NCBI GenBank assembly: GCA_963978545.1
Contig: OZ021732.1
Location: 48,246,059 to 48,310,058 of the forward strand
Origin: Linyphia triangularis
Taxonomy: Eukaryota > Arthropoda > Arachnida > Araneae > Linyphiidae
Length of the DNA: 64,000 nucleotides
Reading direction: 5' to 3'
Below the pieces are notes generated by a model. That model searched no databases. It was not told where the DNA came from and worked only from the letters and a program-made list of their open reading frames with translations. Positions within the stretch are counted from its first letter, which is position 1, and each line of letters starts with the position of its first letter. Position numbers and translations under genes: made by a program. Below, piece by piece: positions 41,223-52,363 of this stretch.

Positions 41223-41296
41223 GGCGCCGTGGCTTAGTTGGTCAAAGCGCCTGTCTAGTAAACAGGAGATCACGAGTTCGAATCTCGTTGGTGCCT
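41223..41296 (+). tRNA. tRNA-Thr(AGT)
   Basis: T66 gives a G7-U66 wobble. Sm type with four heptamers. Confidence 0.9.
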
Positions 41297-41380
41297 GAAT
41301 TTCGAATTAAATTTTTTGATTATATTCTAAATCTATGTTAACAACCACAGCTCCCTATATTGGAAAATAAATATTTCAAA

Positions 41381-41454
41381 GGAGTCGTGGCTTAGCTGGT
41401 TAAAGCGCCTGTCTTGTGAACAGGAGATCACCTGTTCAAATCTCGTCGGTGCCT
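41381..41454 (+). tRNA. CGT-slot gene with TGT anticodon and G37
   Basis: The loop is CTTGTGA, so the anticodon is TGT although the body (GGAGTCG, ACCTG T arm, TTCAAAT) is of CGT type. This form is the apparent 5' donor of the chimera at 49403. Confidence 0.5.
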
Positions 41455-41725
41455 GAATATTGAAAGCAAAATTTTGCTAAAATTCTGAATGTATGCCTAA
41501 ATAAATTTACTAAAATAAATCTCCTCTTAACTCTACTTTTTAATTATACATACAGCTCCAATTGATTGGCAACTAAAAGTCATCAACTCACCATGGCTTA
41601 GCCGGTTTTAGTGCCTGTCTAGTAAACAGGTGAGGACTATTTTGAATATCTTTGAATCTGAATGTAATTATTATACTACTAATAAGAATAATAAGTATAA
41701 TCGATTGGTAACGGGAAGTTCCCAT

Positions 41726-41799
41726 GGCGCCGTGGCTTAGTTGGTCAAAGCGCCTGTCTAGTAAACAGGAGATCACGAGTTCGAATCTCGTCGGTGCCT
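41726..41799 (+). tRNA. tRNA-Thr(AGT)
   Basis: Consensus; heads L. Confidence 0.93.
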
Positions 41800-42072
41800 G
41801 AATGTCGAAGGAAATTTTTTGATTATATTCTGAAGGTCCGTTAACAACCACCGCTTCAATTGCTTGGAACTTAAATGTGTCAAGGGAGCTGGTTAAAGCA
41901 CTTGTCTAGTAAACAGGCGATCTCGAGTTAGAATATCGTCGGTAAAAGAATGTCGAACAAGAATATTTGCTTACATTTTAAATGTATTTCAAAATTGATG
42001 TAATTTATCTCTTTTGACCAATATGCATTGAATTTAAATAAGTATACTCGATTGGTAGCGGAAAGTTAACAC

Positions 42073-42146
42073 GGCACCGTGGCTTAGTTGGTTAAAGCAC
42101 CTGTCTTGTAAACAGGAGATTACGAGTTCGAATCTCGTCGGTGCCT
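42073..42146 (+). tRNA. tRNA-Thr(TGT)
   Basis: Variable loop AGATT; the 3' flank reads GAAGGACATTTTTTG. Confidence 0.91.
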
Positions 42147-42230
42147 GAATTTCGAAGGACATTTTTTGATTATATTCTAAATCTATGTCAACAACCACAA
42201 CTCCCTATATTGGAAAATAAATATTTCAAA

Positions 42231-42304
42231 GGTGTCATGGCTTAGCTGGTTAAAGCGCCTGTCTCGTAAACAGGAGATCACCTGTTCAAATCTCGTCGGT
42301 GCCT
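42231..42304 (+). tRNA. tRNA-Thr(CGT)-like
   Basis: GGTGTCA acceptor; TTCAAAT. Confidence 0.48.
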
Positions 42305-42576
42305 GAATGTTGAAAGCAAAATTTTGCTGAAATTCTGAATGTATGCCTAAATAAATTTACTAAAATAAATCTCCTCTTAACTCAATAACTTTAATTATAC
42401 ATACAACTCCAATTGATTGGCAACTAAAAGTCATCAACTCACCGTGGCTTAGCCGGTTTTATTGCCTGTCTAGTAAACAGGTGAGAACTATTTTGAATAT
42501 CTTCGAATCTGAATGTAATTATTATACTACTAATAAGAATAATAAGTATAATCGATTGGTAACGGGAAGTTCCCAT

Positions 42577-42650
42577 GGCGCCGTGGCTAAGTTGGTCAAA
42601 GCGCCTGTCTAGTAAACAGGAGATCACGAGTTCGAATCTCGTCGGTGCCT
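42577..42650 (+). tRNA. tRNA-Thr(AGT)
   Basis: A13 (GCTA D strand) gives one mismatch. Heads L and the 7330-bp repeat. Confidence 0.83.
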
Positions 42651-42923
42651 GAATGTCGAAGGAAATTTTTTGATTATATTCTGAAAGTACGTTAACAACC
42701 ACAGCTTCAATTGCTTGGAACTTAAATGTGGCAAGGGAGCTGGTTAAAGCACTTGTCTAGTAAACAGGCGATCACGAGTTAGAATATCGTCGGTAAAAGA
42801 ATGTCGAACAAGAATATTTGCTTACATTTTAAATGTATTTCAAAATTGATGTAATTTATCTCTTTTGACCAATATGCATTGAATTTTAATAAGTATACTC
42901 GATTGGTAGAGGAAAGTTCCCAC

Positions 42924-42997
42924 GGCACCGTGGCTTAGTTGGTTAAAGCACCTGTCTTGTAAACAGGAGATCACGAGTTCGAATTTCGTCGGTGCCT
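42924..42997 (+). tRNA. tRNA-Thr(TGT)
   Basis: T61 gives a G-U pair closing the T stem. Confidence 0.9.
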
Positions 42998-43081
42998 GAA
43001 TTTCGATGGAAATTTTTTGATTATATTCTAAATCTATGTTAATAACCACAGCTCCCTATATTGGAAAATAAATATTTCATA

Positions 43082-43155
43082 GGAGTCTTGGCTTAGCTGG
43101 TTAAAGCGACTGTCTCGTAAACAGGAAATCACCTGTTCGAATTTCGTCGGTGCCT
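43082..43155 (+). tRNA. tRNA-Thr(CGT)-like, weak stems
   Basis: ACTGT type; variable loop AAATC. Confidence 0.4.
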
Positions 43156-43426
43156 GAATGTTGAAAGCAAAATTTTGCTGAAATTCTGAATGTATGCCTA
43201 AATAAATTTACTAAAATAAATCTCCTCTTAACTCTACTTTTTAATTATACATACAGCTCCAATTGATTGGCAACTAAAAGTCATCAACTCACCATGGCTT
43301 AGCCGGTTTTAGTGCCTGTCTAGTAAACAGGTGAGGACTATTTTGAATATCTTCGAATCTGAATGTAATTATTATACTACTAATAAGAATAATAAGTATA
43401 ATCGATTGGTAACGGGAAGTTCCCAT

Positions 43427-43500
43427 GGCGCCGTGGCCTAGTTGTTCAAAGCGCCTGTCTAGTAAACAGAAGATCACGAGTTCGAATCTCGTCGGTGCCT
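43427..43500 (+). tRNA. tRNA-Thr(AGT), D-arm and 43 variant
   Basis: GCCTAGTTGTTC D arm (12:23 mismatch, one G lost) and ACAGA (27:43 mismatch). This GCCT allele recurs at 46155, 50757, 53485, 55710, 57588 and 60316. Heads L. Confidence 0.7.
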
Positions 43501-43773
43501 GAATGTCGAAGGAAATTTTTTGATTATATTCTGAAGGTACGTTAACAACCACCGCTTCAATTGCTTGGAACTTAAATGTGTCAAGGGAGCTTGTTAAAGC
43601 ACTTGTCTAGTAAACAGGCGATCACGAGTTAGAATATCGTCGGTAAAAGAATGTCGAACAAGAATATTTGCTTATATTTTAAATGTATTTCAAAATTGAT
43701 GTAATTAATTTCTTTTGACCAATATGCATTGAATTTTAATAAGTATACTCGATTGGTAGCGGAAAGTTAACAC

Positions 43774-43847
43774 GGCACCGTGGCTTAGTTGGTTAAAGCA
43801 CCTGTCTTGTAAACAGGAGATCACGAGTTCGAATCTCGTCGGTGCCT
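43774..43847 (+). tRNA. tRNA-Thr(TGT)
   Basis: Consensus TGT. Confidence 0.93.
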
Positions 43848-43931
43848 GAATTTCGAAGGAAATTTTTTGATTATATTCTAAATCTATGTTAACAACTACA
43901 GCTCCCTATATTGGAAAATAAATATTTCAAA

Positions 43932-44005
43932 GGAGTCGTGGCTTAGCTGGTTAAAGCGCCTGTCTCGTAAACAGGAGATCACCTGTTCGAATCTCGTCAG
44001 TGCCT
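43932..44005 (+). tRNA. tRNA-Thr(CGT)-like
   Basis: TTCGAAT; CAGTGCC. Confidence 0.52.
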
Positions 44006-44276
44006 GAATGTTGAAAGCAAAATTTTGCTGAAATTCTGAATGTATACCTAAATAAATTTACTAAAATAAATCTCCTCTTAACTCTACTTTTTAATTATAC
44101 ATACAGCTCCAATTGATTGGCAACTAAAAGTCATCAACTCACCATGGCTTAGCCGGTTTTAGTGCCTGTCTAGTAAACAGGTGAGAACTATTTTGAATAT
44201 CTTCGAATCTGAATGTAATTATTATACTACTAATAAGAATAATAAGTATAATCGATTGGTAACGGGAAGTTCCCAT

Positions 44277-44350
44277 TTCGCCGTGGCTTAGTTGGTTAAA
44301 GCGCCTGTCTAGTAAACAGGAGATCACGAGTTCGAATCTCGTCGGTGCCT
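44277..44350 (+). tRNA. tRNA-Thr(AGT), TTCGCCG allele
   Basis: Acceptor damage as at 37941. Heads S. Confidence 0.65.
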
Positions 44351-44434
44351 GAATTTCGAATTAAATTTTTTGATTATATTCTAAATCTATGTTAACAACC
44401 ACAGCTCCCTATATTGGAAAATAAATATTTCAAA

Positions 44435-44508
44435 GGAGTCGTGGCTTAGCTGGTTAAAGCGCCTGTCTCGTAAACAGGAGATCACCTGTTCGAATCTCGT
44501 CAGTGCCT
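44435..44508 (+). tRNA. tRNA-Thr(CGT)-like
   Basis: TTCGAAT; CAGTGCC. Confidence 0.52.
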
Positions 44509-44801
44509 GAATGTTGAAAGCAAAATTTTGCTGAAATTCTGAATGTATGCCTAAATAAATTTACTAAAATAAATCTCCTCTTAACTCTACTTTTTAATTA
44601 TACATACAGCTCCAATTGATTGCCAACTGAAAGTCATCAACTCACCATGACTTAGCCGGTTTTAGTGCCTGTCTAGTAAACAGGTGAGGACTATTTTGAA
44701 TATCTTCGAATCTGAATGTAATTATTATACTACTAATAATAAATAGAGAATAAAGAATAAAGAATAATAAGTATAATCGATTGGTAACGGGAAGTTCCCA
44801 T

Positions 44802-44875
44802 GGCGCCGTGGCTTAGTTGGTCAAAGCGCCTGTCTAGTAAACAGGAGATCACGAGTTCGAATCTCGTCGGTGCCT
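44802..44875 (+). tRNA. tRNA-Thr(AGT)
   Basis: Consensus; Sm type. Confidence 0.93.
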
Positions 44876-44959
44876 GAATTTCGAATTAAATTTTTTGATT
44901 ATATTCTAAATCTATGTTAACAACCACAGCTCCCTATATTGGAAAATAAATATTTCAAA

Positions 44960-45033
44960 GGAGTCGTGGCTTAGCTGGTTAAAGCGCCTGTCTCGTGAAC
45001 AGGAGATCACCTGTTCAAATCTCGTCGGTGCCT
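44960..45033 (+). tRNA. tRNA-Thr(CGT)-like, G37
   Basis: CTCGTGA; TTCAAAT. Confidence 0.5.
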
Positions 45034-45304
45034 GAATATTGAAAGCAAAATTTTGCTGAAATTCTGAATGTATGCCTAAATAAATTTACTAAAATAAATC
45101 TCCTCTTAACTCTACTTTTTAATTATACATACAGCTCCAATTGATTGGCAACTAAAAGTCATCAACTCACCATGGCTTAGCCGGTTTTATTGCCTGTCTA
45201 GTAAACAGGTGAGAACTATTTTGAATATCTTTGAATCTGAATGTAATTATTATACTACTAATAAGAATAATAAGTATAATCGATTGGTAACGGGAAGTTC
45301 CCAT

Positions 45305-45378
45305 GGCGCCGTGGCTAAGTTGGTCAAAGCGCCTGTCTAGTAAACAGGAGATCACGAGTTCGAATCTCGTCGGTGCCT
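45305..45378 (+). tRNA. tRNA-Thr(AGT)
   Basis: A13 variant as at 42577. Heads L. Confidence 0.83.
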
Positions 45379-45651
45379 GAATGTCGAAGGAAATTTTTTG
45401 ATTATATTCTGAAAGTACGTTAACAACCACAGCTTCAATTGCTTGGAACTTAAATGTGGCAAGGGAGCTGGTTAAAGCACTTTTCTAGTAAACAGGCGAT
45501 CACGAGTTAGAATATCGTCGGTAAAAGAATGTCGAACAAGAATATTTGCTTACATTTTAAATGTATTTCAAAATTGATGTAATTTATCTCTTTTGACCAA
45601 TATGCATTGAATTTTAATAAGTATACTCGATTGGTAGAGGAAAGTTCCCAC

Positions 45652-45725
45652 GGCACCGTGGCTTAGTTGGTTAAAGCACCTGTCTTGTAAACAGGAAATC
45701 ACGAGTTCGAATTTCGTCGGTGCCT
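45652..45725 (+). tRNA. tRNA-Thr(TGT)
   Basis: Variable loop AAATC and T61 wobble. Confidence 0.88.
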
Positions 45726-45809
45726 GAATTTCGATGGAAATTTTTTGATTATATTCTAAATCTATGTTAATAACCACAGCTCCCTATATTGGAAAATAAA
45801 TATTTCATA

Positions 45810-45883
45810 GGAGTCTTGGCTTAGCTGGTTAAAGCGACTGTCTCGTAAACAGGAAATCACCTGTTCGAATTTCGTCGGTGCCT
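45810..45883 (+). tRNA. tRNA-Thr(CGT)-like, weak stems
   Basis: ACTGT type. Confidence 0.4.
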
Positions 45884-46154
45884 GAATGTTGAAAGCAAAA
45901 TTTTGCTGAAATTCTGAATGTATGCCTAAATAAATTTACTAAAATAAATCTCCTCTTAACTCTACTTTTTAATTATACATACAGCTCCAATTGATTGGCA
46001 ACTAAAAGTCATCAACTCACCATGGCTTAGCCGGTTTTAGTGCCTGTCTAGTAAACAAGTGAGGACTATTTTGAATATCTTCGAATCTGAATGTAATTAT
46101 TATACTACTAATAAGAATAATAAGTATAATCGATTGGTAACGGGAAGTTCCCAT

Positions 46155-46228
46155 GGCGCCGTGGCCTAGTTGTTCAAAGCGCCTGTCTAGTAAACAGAAG
46201 ATCACGAGTTCGAATCTCGTCGGTGCCT
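46155..46228 (+). tRNA. tRNA-Thr(AGT), GCCT allele
   Basis: As 43427. Heads L. Confidence 0.7.
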
Positions 46229-46501
46229 GAATCTCGAAGGAAATTTTTTGATTATATTCTGAAGGTACGTTAACAACCACCGCTTCAATTGCTTGGAACT
46301 TAAATGTGTCAAGGGAGCTTGTTAAAGCACTTGTCTAGTAAACAGGCGATCACGAGTTAGAATATCGTCGGTAAAAGAATGTCGAACAAGAATATTTGCT
46401 TATATTTTAAATGTATTTCAAAATTGATGTAATTAATTTCTTTTGACCAATATGCATTGAATTTTAATAAGTATACTCGATTGGTAGCGGAAAGTTAACA
46501 C

Positions 46502-46575
46502 GGCACCGTGGCTTAGTTGGTTAAAGCACCTGTCTTGTAAACAGGAGATCACGAGTTCGAATCTCGTCGGTGCCT
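46502..46575 (+). tRNA. tRNA-Thr(TGT)
   Basis: Consensus TGT. Confidence 0.93.
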
Positions 46576-46659
46576 GAATTTCGAAGGAAATTTTTTGATT
46601 ATATTCTAAATCTATGTTAACAACTACAGCTCCCTATATTGGAAAATAAATATTTCAAA

Positions 46660-46733
46660 GGAGTCGTGGCTTAGCTGGTTAAAGCGCCTGTCTCGTAAAC
46701 AGGAGATCACCTGTTCGAATCTCGTCAGTGCCT
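46660..46733 (+). tRNA. tRNA-Thr(CGT)-like
   Basis: TTCGAAT; CAGTGCC. Confidence 0.52.
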
Positions 46734-47004
46734 GAATGTTGAAAGCAAAATTTTGCTGAAATTCTGAATGTATGCCTAAATAAATTTACTAAAATAAATC
46801 TCCTCTTAACTCTACTTTTTAATTATACATACAGCTCCAATTGATTGGCAACTAAAAGTCATCAACTCACCATGGCTTAGCCGGTTTTAGTGCCTGTCTA
46901 GTAAACAGGTGAGGACTATTTTGAATATCTTCGAATCTGAATGTAATTATTATACTACTAATAAGAATAATAAGTATAATCGATTGGTAACGGGAAGTTC
47001 CCAT

Positions 47005-47078
47005 GGCGCCGTGGCCTAGTTGTTCATAGCGCCTGTCTAGTAAACAGAAGATCACGAGTTCGAATCTCGTCGGTGCCT
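47005..47078 (+). tRNA. tRNA-Thr(AGT), GCCT allele with extra D-stem change
   Basis: As 43427 plus CATAGC on the 3' side of the D stem. Heads L. Confidence 0.65.
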
Positions 47079-47351
47079 GAATGTCGAAGGAAATTTTTTG
47101 ATTATATTCTGAAGGTACGTTAACAACCACCGCTTCAATTGCTTGGAACTTAAATGTGTCAAGGGAGCTTGTTAAAGCACTTGTCTAGTAAACAGGCGAT
47201 CACGAGTTAGAATATCGTCGGTAAAAGAATGTCGAACAAGAATATTTGCTTATATTTTAAATGTATTTCAAAATTGATGTAATTAATCTCTTTTGACCAA
47301 TATGCATTGAATTTTAATAAGTATACTCGATTGGTAGCGGAAAGTTAACAC

Positions 47352-47425
47352 GGCACCGTGGCTTAGTTGGTTAAAGCACCTGTCTTGTAAACAGGAGATC
47401 ACGAGTTCGAATCTCGTCGGTGCCT
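47352..47425 (+). tRNA. tRNA-Thr(TGT)
   Basis: Consensus TGT. Confidence 0.93.
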
Positions 47426-47509
47426 GAATTTCGAAGGAAATTTTTTGATTATATTCTAAATCTATGTTAACAACTACAGCTCCCTATATTGGAAAATAAA
47501 TATTTCAAA

Positions 47510-47583
47510 GGAGTCGTGGCTTAGCTGGTTAAAGCGCCTGTCTCGTAAACAGGAGATCACCTGTTCGAATCTCGTTGGTGCCT
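47510..47583 (+). tRNA. tRNA-Thr(CGT)-like
   Basis: TTCGAAT; TGGTGCC. Confidence 0.55.
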
Positions 47584-47869
47584 GAATGTTGAAAGCAGAA
47601 TTTTGCTGAAATTCTAAATGTATGCCTAAATAAATTTACTTAAATAAATCTCCTCTTAACTCTACTTTTTAATTATACATACAGCTCCAATTGATTGGCA
47701 ACTAAAAGTCATCAACTCACCATGACTTAGCCGGTTTTAGTGCCTGTCTAGTAAACAGGTGAGGACTATTTTGAATATCTTCGAATCTGAATGTAATTAT
47801 TATACTACTAATAATAAATAAAGAATAAAGAATAATAAGTATAATCGATTGGTAACGGGAAGTTCCCAT

Positions 47870-47943
47870 GGCGCCGTGGCTTAGTTGGTCAAAGCGCCTG
47901 TCTAGTAAACAGGAGATAAGAAGTTCGAATCTCGTCGGTGCCT
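47870..47943 (+). tRNA. tRNA-Thr(AGT), damaged T stem
   Basis: T-stem strand AGAAG gives two mismatches with CTCGT. Sm type with two heptamers. The same allele is at 55207 and 62038. Confidence 0.68.
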
Positions 47944-48027
47944 GAATTTCGAATTAAATTTTTTGATTATATTCTAAATCTATGTTAACAACCACAGCTC
48001 CCTATATTGGAAAATAAATATTTCAAA

Positions 48028-48101
48028 GGTGTCTTGGCTTAGCTGGTTAAAGCGACTGTCTCGTAAACAGGAGATCACCTGTTCGAATCTCGTTGGTGCC
48101 T
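48028..48101 (+). tRNA. tRNA-Thr(CGT)-like, weak stems
   Basis: GGTGTCT acceptor with ACTGT anticodon strand and TGGTGCC, a mosaic of other sub-types. Confidence 0.4.
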
Positions 48102-48372
48102 GAATGTTGAAAGCAGAATTTTGCTGAAATTCTAAATGTATGCCTAAATAAATTTACTTAAATAAATCTCCTCTTAACTCTACTTTTTAATTATACATAC
48201 AGCTCCAATTGATTGGCAACTAAAAGTCATCAACTCACCATGGCTTAGCCGGTTTTAGTGCCTGTCTAGTAAACAGGTGAGGACTATTTTGAATATCTTC
48301 GAATCTGAATGTAATTATTATACTACTAATAAGAATAATAAGTATAATCGATTGGTAACGGGAAGTTCCCAT

Positions 48373-48446
48373 GGCGCCGTGGCTTAGTTGGTCAAAGCGC
48401 CTGTCTAGTAAACAGGAGATCACGAGTTCGAATCTCGTCGGTGCCT
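48373..48446 (+). tRNA. tRNA-Thr(AGT)
   Basis: Consensus; heads L. Confidence 0.93.
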
Positions 48447-48719
48447 GAATAACAAAGGAAATTTTTTGATTATATTCTGAAGGTCCGTTAACAACCACCG
48501 CTTCAATTGCTTGGAACTTAAATGTGTCAAGGGAGCTGGTTAAAGCACTTGTCTAGTAAACAGGCGATCACGAGTTAGAATATCGTCGGTAAAAGAATGT
48601 CGAACAAGAATATTTGCTTACATTTTAAATGTATTTCAAAATTGATGTAATTTATCTCTTTTGACCAATATGCATTGAATTTTAATAAGTATACTCGATT
48701 GGTAGCGGAAAGTTAACAC

Positions 48720-48793
48720 GGCACCGTGGCTTAGTTGGTTAAAGCACCTGTCTTGTAAACAGGAGATCACGAGTTCGAATCTCGTCGGTGCCT
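48720..48793 (+). tRNA. tRNA-Thr(TGT)
   Basis: Consensus TGT. Confidence 0.93.
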
Positions 48794-48877
48794 GAATTTC
48801 GAAGGAAATTTTTTGATTATATTCTAAATCTATGTTAACAACTACAGCTCCCTATATTGGAAAATAAATATTTGAAA

Positions 48878-48951
48878 GGAGTCGTGGCTTAGCTGGTTAA
48901 AGCGCCTGTCTCGTAAACAGGAGATCACCTGTTCGAATCTCGTTGGTGCCT
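48878..48951 (+). tRNA. tRNA-Thr(CGT)-like
   Basis: TTCGAAT; TGGTGCC; the upstream flank reads TTTGAAA. Confidence 0.55.
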
Positions 48952-49244
48952 GAATGTTGAAAGCAGAATTTTGCTGAAATTCTAAATGTATGCCTAAATA
49001 AATTTACTTAAATAAATCTCCTCTTAACTCTACTTTTTAATTATACATACAGCTCCAATTGATTGGCAACTAAAAGTCATCAACTCACCATGACTTAGCC
49101 GGTTTTAGTGCCTGTCTAGTAAACAGGTGAGGACTATTTTGAATATCTTCGAATCTGAATGTAATTATTATACTACTAATAATAAATAAAGAATAAAGAA
49201 TAAAGAATAATAAGTATAATCGATTGGTAACGGGAAGTTCCCAT

Positions 49245-49318
49245 GGCGCCGTGGCTTAGTTGGTCAAAGCGCCTGTCTAGTAAACAGGAGATCACGAGTT
49301 CGAATCTCGTCGGTGCCT
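49245..49318 (+). tRNA. tRNA-Thr(AGT)
   Basis: Consensus; Sm type, heading an unusual 662-bp unit that contains the chimera at 49403. Confidence 0.93.
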
Positions 49319-49402
49319 GAATTTCGAATTAAATTTTTTGATTATATTCTAAATCTATGTTAACAACCACAGCTCCCTATATTGGAAAATAAATATTTCA
49401 AA

Positions 49403-49476
49403 GGAGTCGTGGCTTAGCTGGTTAAAGCGCCTGTCTTGTGAACAGGAGATTACGAGTTCGAATCTCGTCGGTGCCT
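49403..49476 (+). tRNA. Chimeric tRNA-Thr(TGT): CGT-slot 5' half, TGT-gene 3' half
   Basis: The 5' half (GGAGTCG, AGCTGG, loop CTTGTGA) matches the gene at 41381. The 3' half (AGATT, ACGAG/CTCGT, flank GAAGGACATTTTTTG) matches the TGT gene at 42073. A normal CGT gene follows 158 nt later. The T stem is intact but the acceptor is weak and position 37 is G. Confidence 0.8.
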
Positions 49477-49560
49477 GAATTTCGAAGGACATTTTTTGAT
49501 TATATTCTAAATCTATGTCAACAACCACAACTCCCTATATTGGAAAATAAATATTTCAAA

Positions 49561-49634
49561 GGTGTCTTGGCTTAGCTGGTTAAAGCGCCTGTCTCGTAAA
49601 CAGGAGATCACCTGTTCAAATCTCGTCGGTGCCT
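49561..49634 (+). tRNA. tRNA-Thr(CGT)-like
   Basis: GGTGTCT; TTCAAAT. Confidence 0.5.
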
Positions 49635-49906
49635 GAATGTTGAAAGCAAAATTTTGCTGAAATTCTGAATGTATGCCTAAATAAATTTACTAAAATAAAT
49701 CTCCTCTTAACTCAATAACTTTAATTATACATACAACTCCAATTGATTGGCAACTAAAAGTCATCAACTCACCGTGGCTTAGCCGGTTTTATTGCCTGTC
49801 TAGTAAACAGGTGAGAACTATTTTGAATATCTTCGAATCTGAATGTAATTATTATACTACTAATAAGAATAATAAGTATAATCGATTGGTAACGGGAAGT
49901 TCCCAT

Positions 49907-49980
49907 GGCGCCGTGGCTAAGTTGGTCAAAGCGCCTGTCTAGTAAACAGGAGATCACGAGTTCGAATCTCGTCGGTGCCT
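49907..49980 (+). tRNA. tRNA-Thr(AGT)
   Basis: A13 variant, 7330 bp after 42577. Heads L. Confidence 0.83.
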
Positions 49981-50253
49981 GAATGTCGAAGGAAATTTTT
50001 TGATTATATTCTGAAAGTACGTTAACAACCACAGCTTCAATTGCTTGGAACTTAAATGTGGCAAGGGAGCTGGTTAAAGCACTTGTCTAGTAAACAGGCG
50101 ATCACGAGTTAGAATATCGTCGGTAAAAGAATGTCGAACAAGAATATTTGCTTACATTTTAAATGTATTTCAAAATTGATGTAATTTATCTCTTTTGACC
50201 AATATGCATTGAATTTTAATAAGTATACTCGATTGGTAGAGGAAAGTTCCCAC

Positions 50254-50327
50254 GGCACCGTGGCTTAGTTGGTTAAAGCACCTGTCTTGTAAACAGGAGA
50301 TCACGAGTTCGAATTTCGTCGGTGCCT
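50254..50327 (+). tRNA. tRNA-Thr(TGT)
   Basis: T61 wobble. Confidence 0.9.
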
Positions 50328-50411
50328 GAATTTCGATGGAAATTTTTTGATTATATTCTAAATCTATGTTAATAACCACAGCTCCCTATATTGGAAAATA
50401 AATATTTCATA

Positions 50412-50485
50412 GGAGTCTTGGCTTAGCTGGTTAAAGCGACTGTCTCGTAAACAGGAAATCACCTGTTCGAATTTCGTCGGTGCCT
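50412..50485 (+). tRNA. tRNA-Thr(CGT)-like, weak stems
   Basis: ACTGT type. Confidence 0.4.
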
Positions 50486-50756
50486 GAATGTTGAAAGCAA
50501 AATTTTGCTGAAATTCTGAATGTATGCCTAAATAAATTTACTAAAATAAATCTCCTCTTAACTCTACTTTTTAATTATACATACAGCTCCAATTGATTGG
50601 CAACTAAAAGTCATCAACTCACCATGGCTTAGCCGGTTTTATTGCCTGTCTAGTAAACAGGTGAGGACTATTTTGAATATCTTCGAATCTGAATGTAATT
50701 ATTATACTACTAATAAGAATAATAAGTATAATCGATTGGTAACGGGAAGTTCCCAT

Positions 50757-50830
50757 GGCGCCGTGGCCTAGTTGTTCAAAGCGCCTGTCTAGTAAACAGA
50801 AGATCACGAGTTCGAATCTCGTCGGTGCCT
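50757..50830 (+). tRNA. tRNA-Thr(AGT), GCCT allele
   Basis: As 43427. Heads L. Confidence 0.7.
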
Positions 50831-51103
50831 GAATGTCGAAGGAAATTTTTTGATTATATTCTGAAGGTACGTTAACAACCACCGCTTCAATTGCTTGGAA
50901 CTTAAATGTGTCAAGGGAGCTTGTTAAAGCACTTGTCTAGTAAACAGGCGATCACGAGTTAGAATATCGTCGGTAAAAGAATGTCGAACAAGAATATTTG
51001 CTTATATTTTAAATGTATTTCAAAATTGATGTAATTAATTTCTTTTGACCAATATGCATTGAATTTTAATAAGTATACTCGATTGGTAGCGGAAAGTTAA
51101 CAC

Positions 51104-51177
51104 GGCACCGTGGCTTAGTTGGTTAAAGCACCTGTCTTGTAAACAGGAGATCACGAGTTCGAATCTCGTCGGTGCCT
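51104..51177 (+). tRNA. tRNA-Thr(TGT)
   Basis: Consensus TGT; a T7 run follows. Confidence 0.93.
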
Positions 51178-51261
51178 GAATTTCGAAGGAATTTTTTTGA
51201 TTATATTCTAAATCTATGTTAACAACTACAGCTCCCTATATTGGAAAATAAATATTTCAAA

Positions 51262-51335
51262 GGAGTCGTGGCTTAGCTGGTTAAAGCGCCTGTCTCGTAA
51301 ACAGGAGATCACCTGTTCGAATCTCGTCAGTGCCT
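51262..51335 (+). tRNA. tRNA-Thr(CGT)-like
   Basis: TTCGAAT; CAGTGCC. Confidence 0.52.
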
Positions 51336-51606
51336 GAATGTTGAAAGCAAAATTTTGCTGAAATTCTGAATGTATGCCTAAATAAATTTACTAAAATAAA
51401 TCTCCTCTTAACTCTACTTTTTAATTATACATACAGCTCCAATTGATTGGCAACTAAAAGTCATCAACTCACCATGGCTTAGCCGGTTTTAGTGCCTGTC
51501 TAGTAAACAGGTGAGAACTATTTTGAATATCTTCGAATCTGAATGTAATTATTATACTACTAATAAGAATAATAAGTATAATCGATTGGTAACGGGAAGT
51601 TCCCAT

Positions 51607-51680
51607 TTCGCCGTGGCTTAGTTGGTTAAAGCGCCTGTCTAGTAAACAGGAGATCACGAGTTCGAATCTCGTCGGTGCCT
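51607..51680 (+). tRNA. tRNA-Thr(AGT), TTCGCCG allele
   Basis: As 37941. Heads S. Confidence 0.65.
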
Positions 51681-51764
51681 GAATTTCGAATTAAATTTTT
51701 TGATTATATTCTAAATCTATGTTAACAACCACAGCTCCCTATATTGGAAAATAAATATTTCAAA

Positions 51765-51838
51765 GGAGTCGTGGCTTAGCTGGTTAAAGCGCCTGTCTCG
51801 TAAACAGGAGATCACCTGTTCGAATCTCGTCAGTGCCT
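51765..51838 (+). tRNA. tRNA-Thr(CGT)-like
   Basis: TTCGAAT; CAGTGCC. Confidence 0.52.
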
Positions 51839-52131
51839 GAATGTTGAAAGCAAAATTTTGCTGAAATTCTGAATGTATGCCTAAATAAATTTACTAAAAT
51901 AAATCTCCTCTTAACTCTACTTTTTAATTATACATACAGCTCCAATTGATTGGCAACTGAAAGTCATCAACTCACCATGACTTAGCCGGTTTTAGTGCCT
52001 GTCTAGTAAACAGGTGAGGACTATTTTGAATATCTTCGAATCTGAATGTAATTATTATACTACTAATAATAAATAAAGAATAAAGAATAAAGAATAATAA
52101 GTATAATCGATTGGTAACGGGAAGTTCCCAT

Positions 52132-52205
52132 GGCGCCGTGGCTTAGTTGGTCAAAGCGCCTGTCTAGTAAACAGGAGATCACGAGTTCGAATCTCGTCGG
52201 TGCCT
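52132..52205 (+). tRNA. tRNA-Thr(AGT)
   Basis: Consensus; Sm type. Confidence 0.93.
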
Positions 52206-52289
52206 GAATTTCGAATTAAATTTTTTGATTATATTCTAAATCTATGTTAACAACCACAGCTCCCTATATTGGAAAATAAATATTTCAAA

Positions 52290-52363
52290 GGAGTCGTGGC
52301 TTAGCTGGTTAAAGCGCCTGTCTCGTGAACAGGAGATCACCTGTTCAAATCTCGTCGGTGCCT
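52290..52363 (+). tRNA. tRNA-Thr(CGT)-like, G37
   Basis: CTCGTGA; TTCAAAT. Confidence 0.5.

Larger units (their letters stand above)
42577..49906 (+). repeat. Higher-order repeat of 7330 bp, first copy
   Basis: AGT genes at 42577, 43427, 44277, 44802, 45305, 46155 and 47005 recur 7330 bp later at 49907, 50757, 51607, 52132, 52635, 53485 and 54335. They have the same unit order and private variants, for example AACTCAATAACTTTAATT at both 42391 and 49721. The next gene (47870 versus 55207) is offset by 7337 because of one extra heptamer; after that the copies diverge. Confidence 0.85.
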
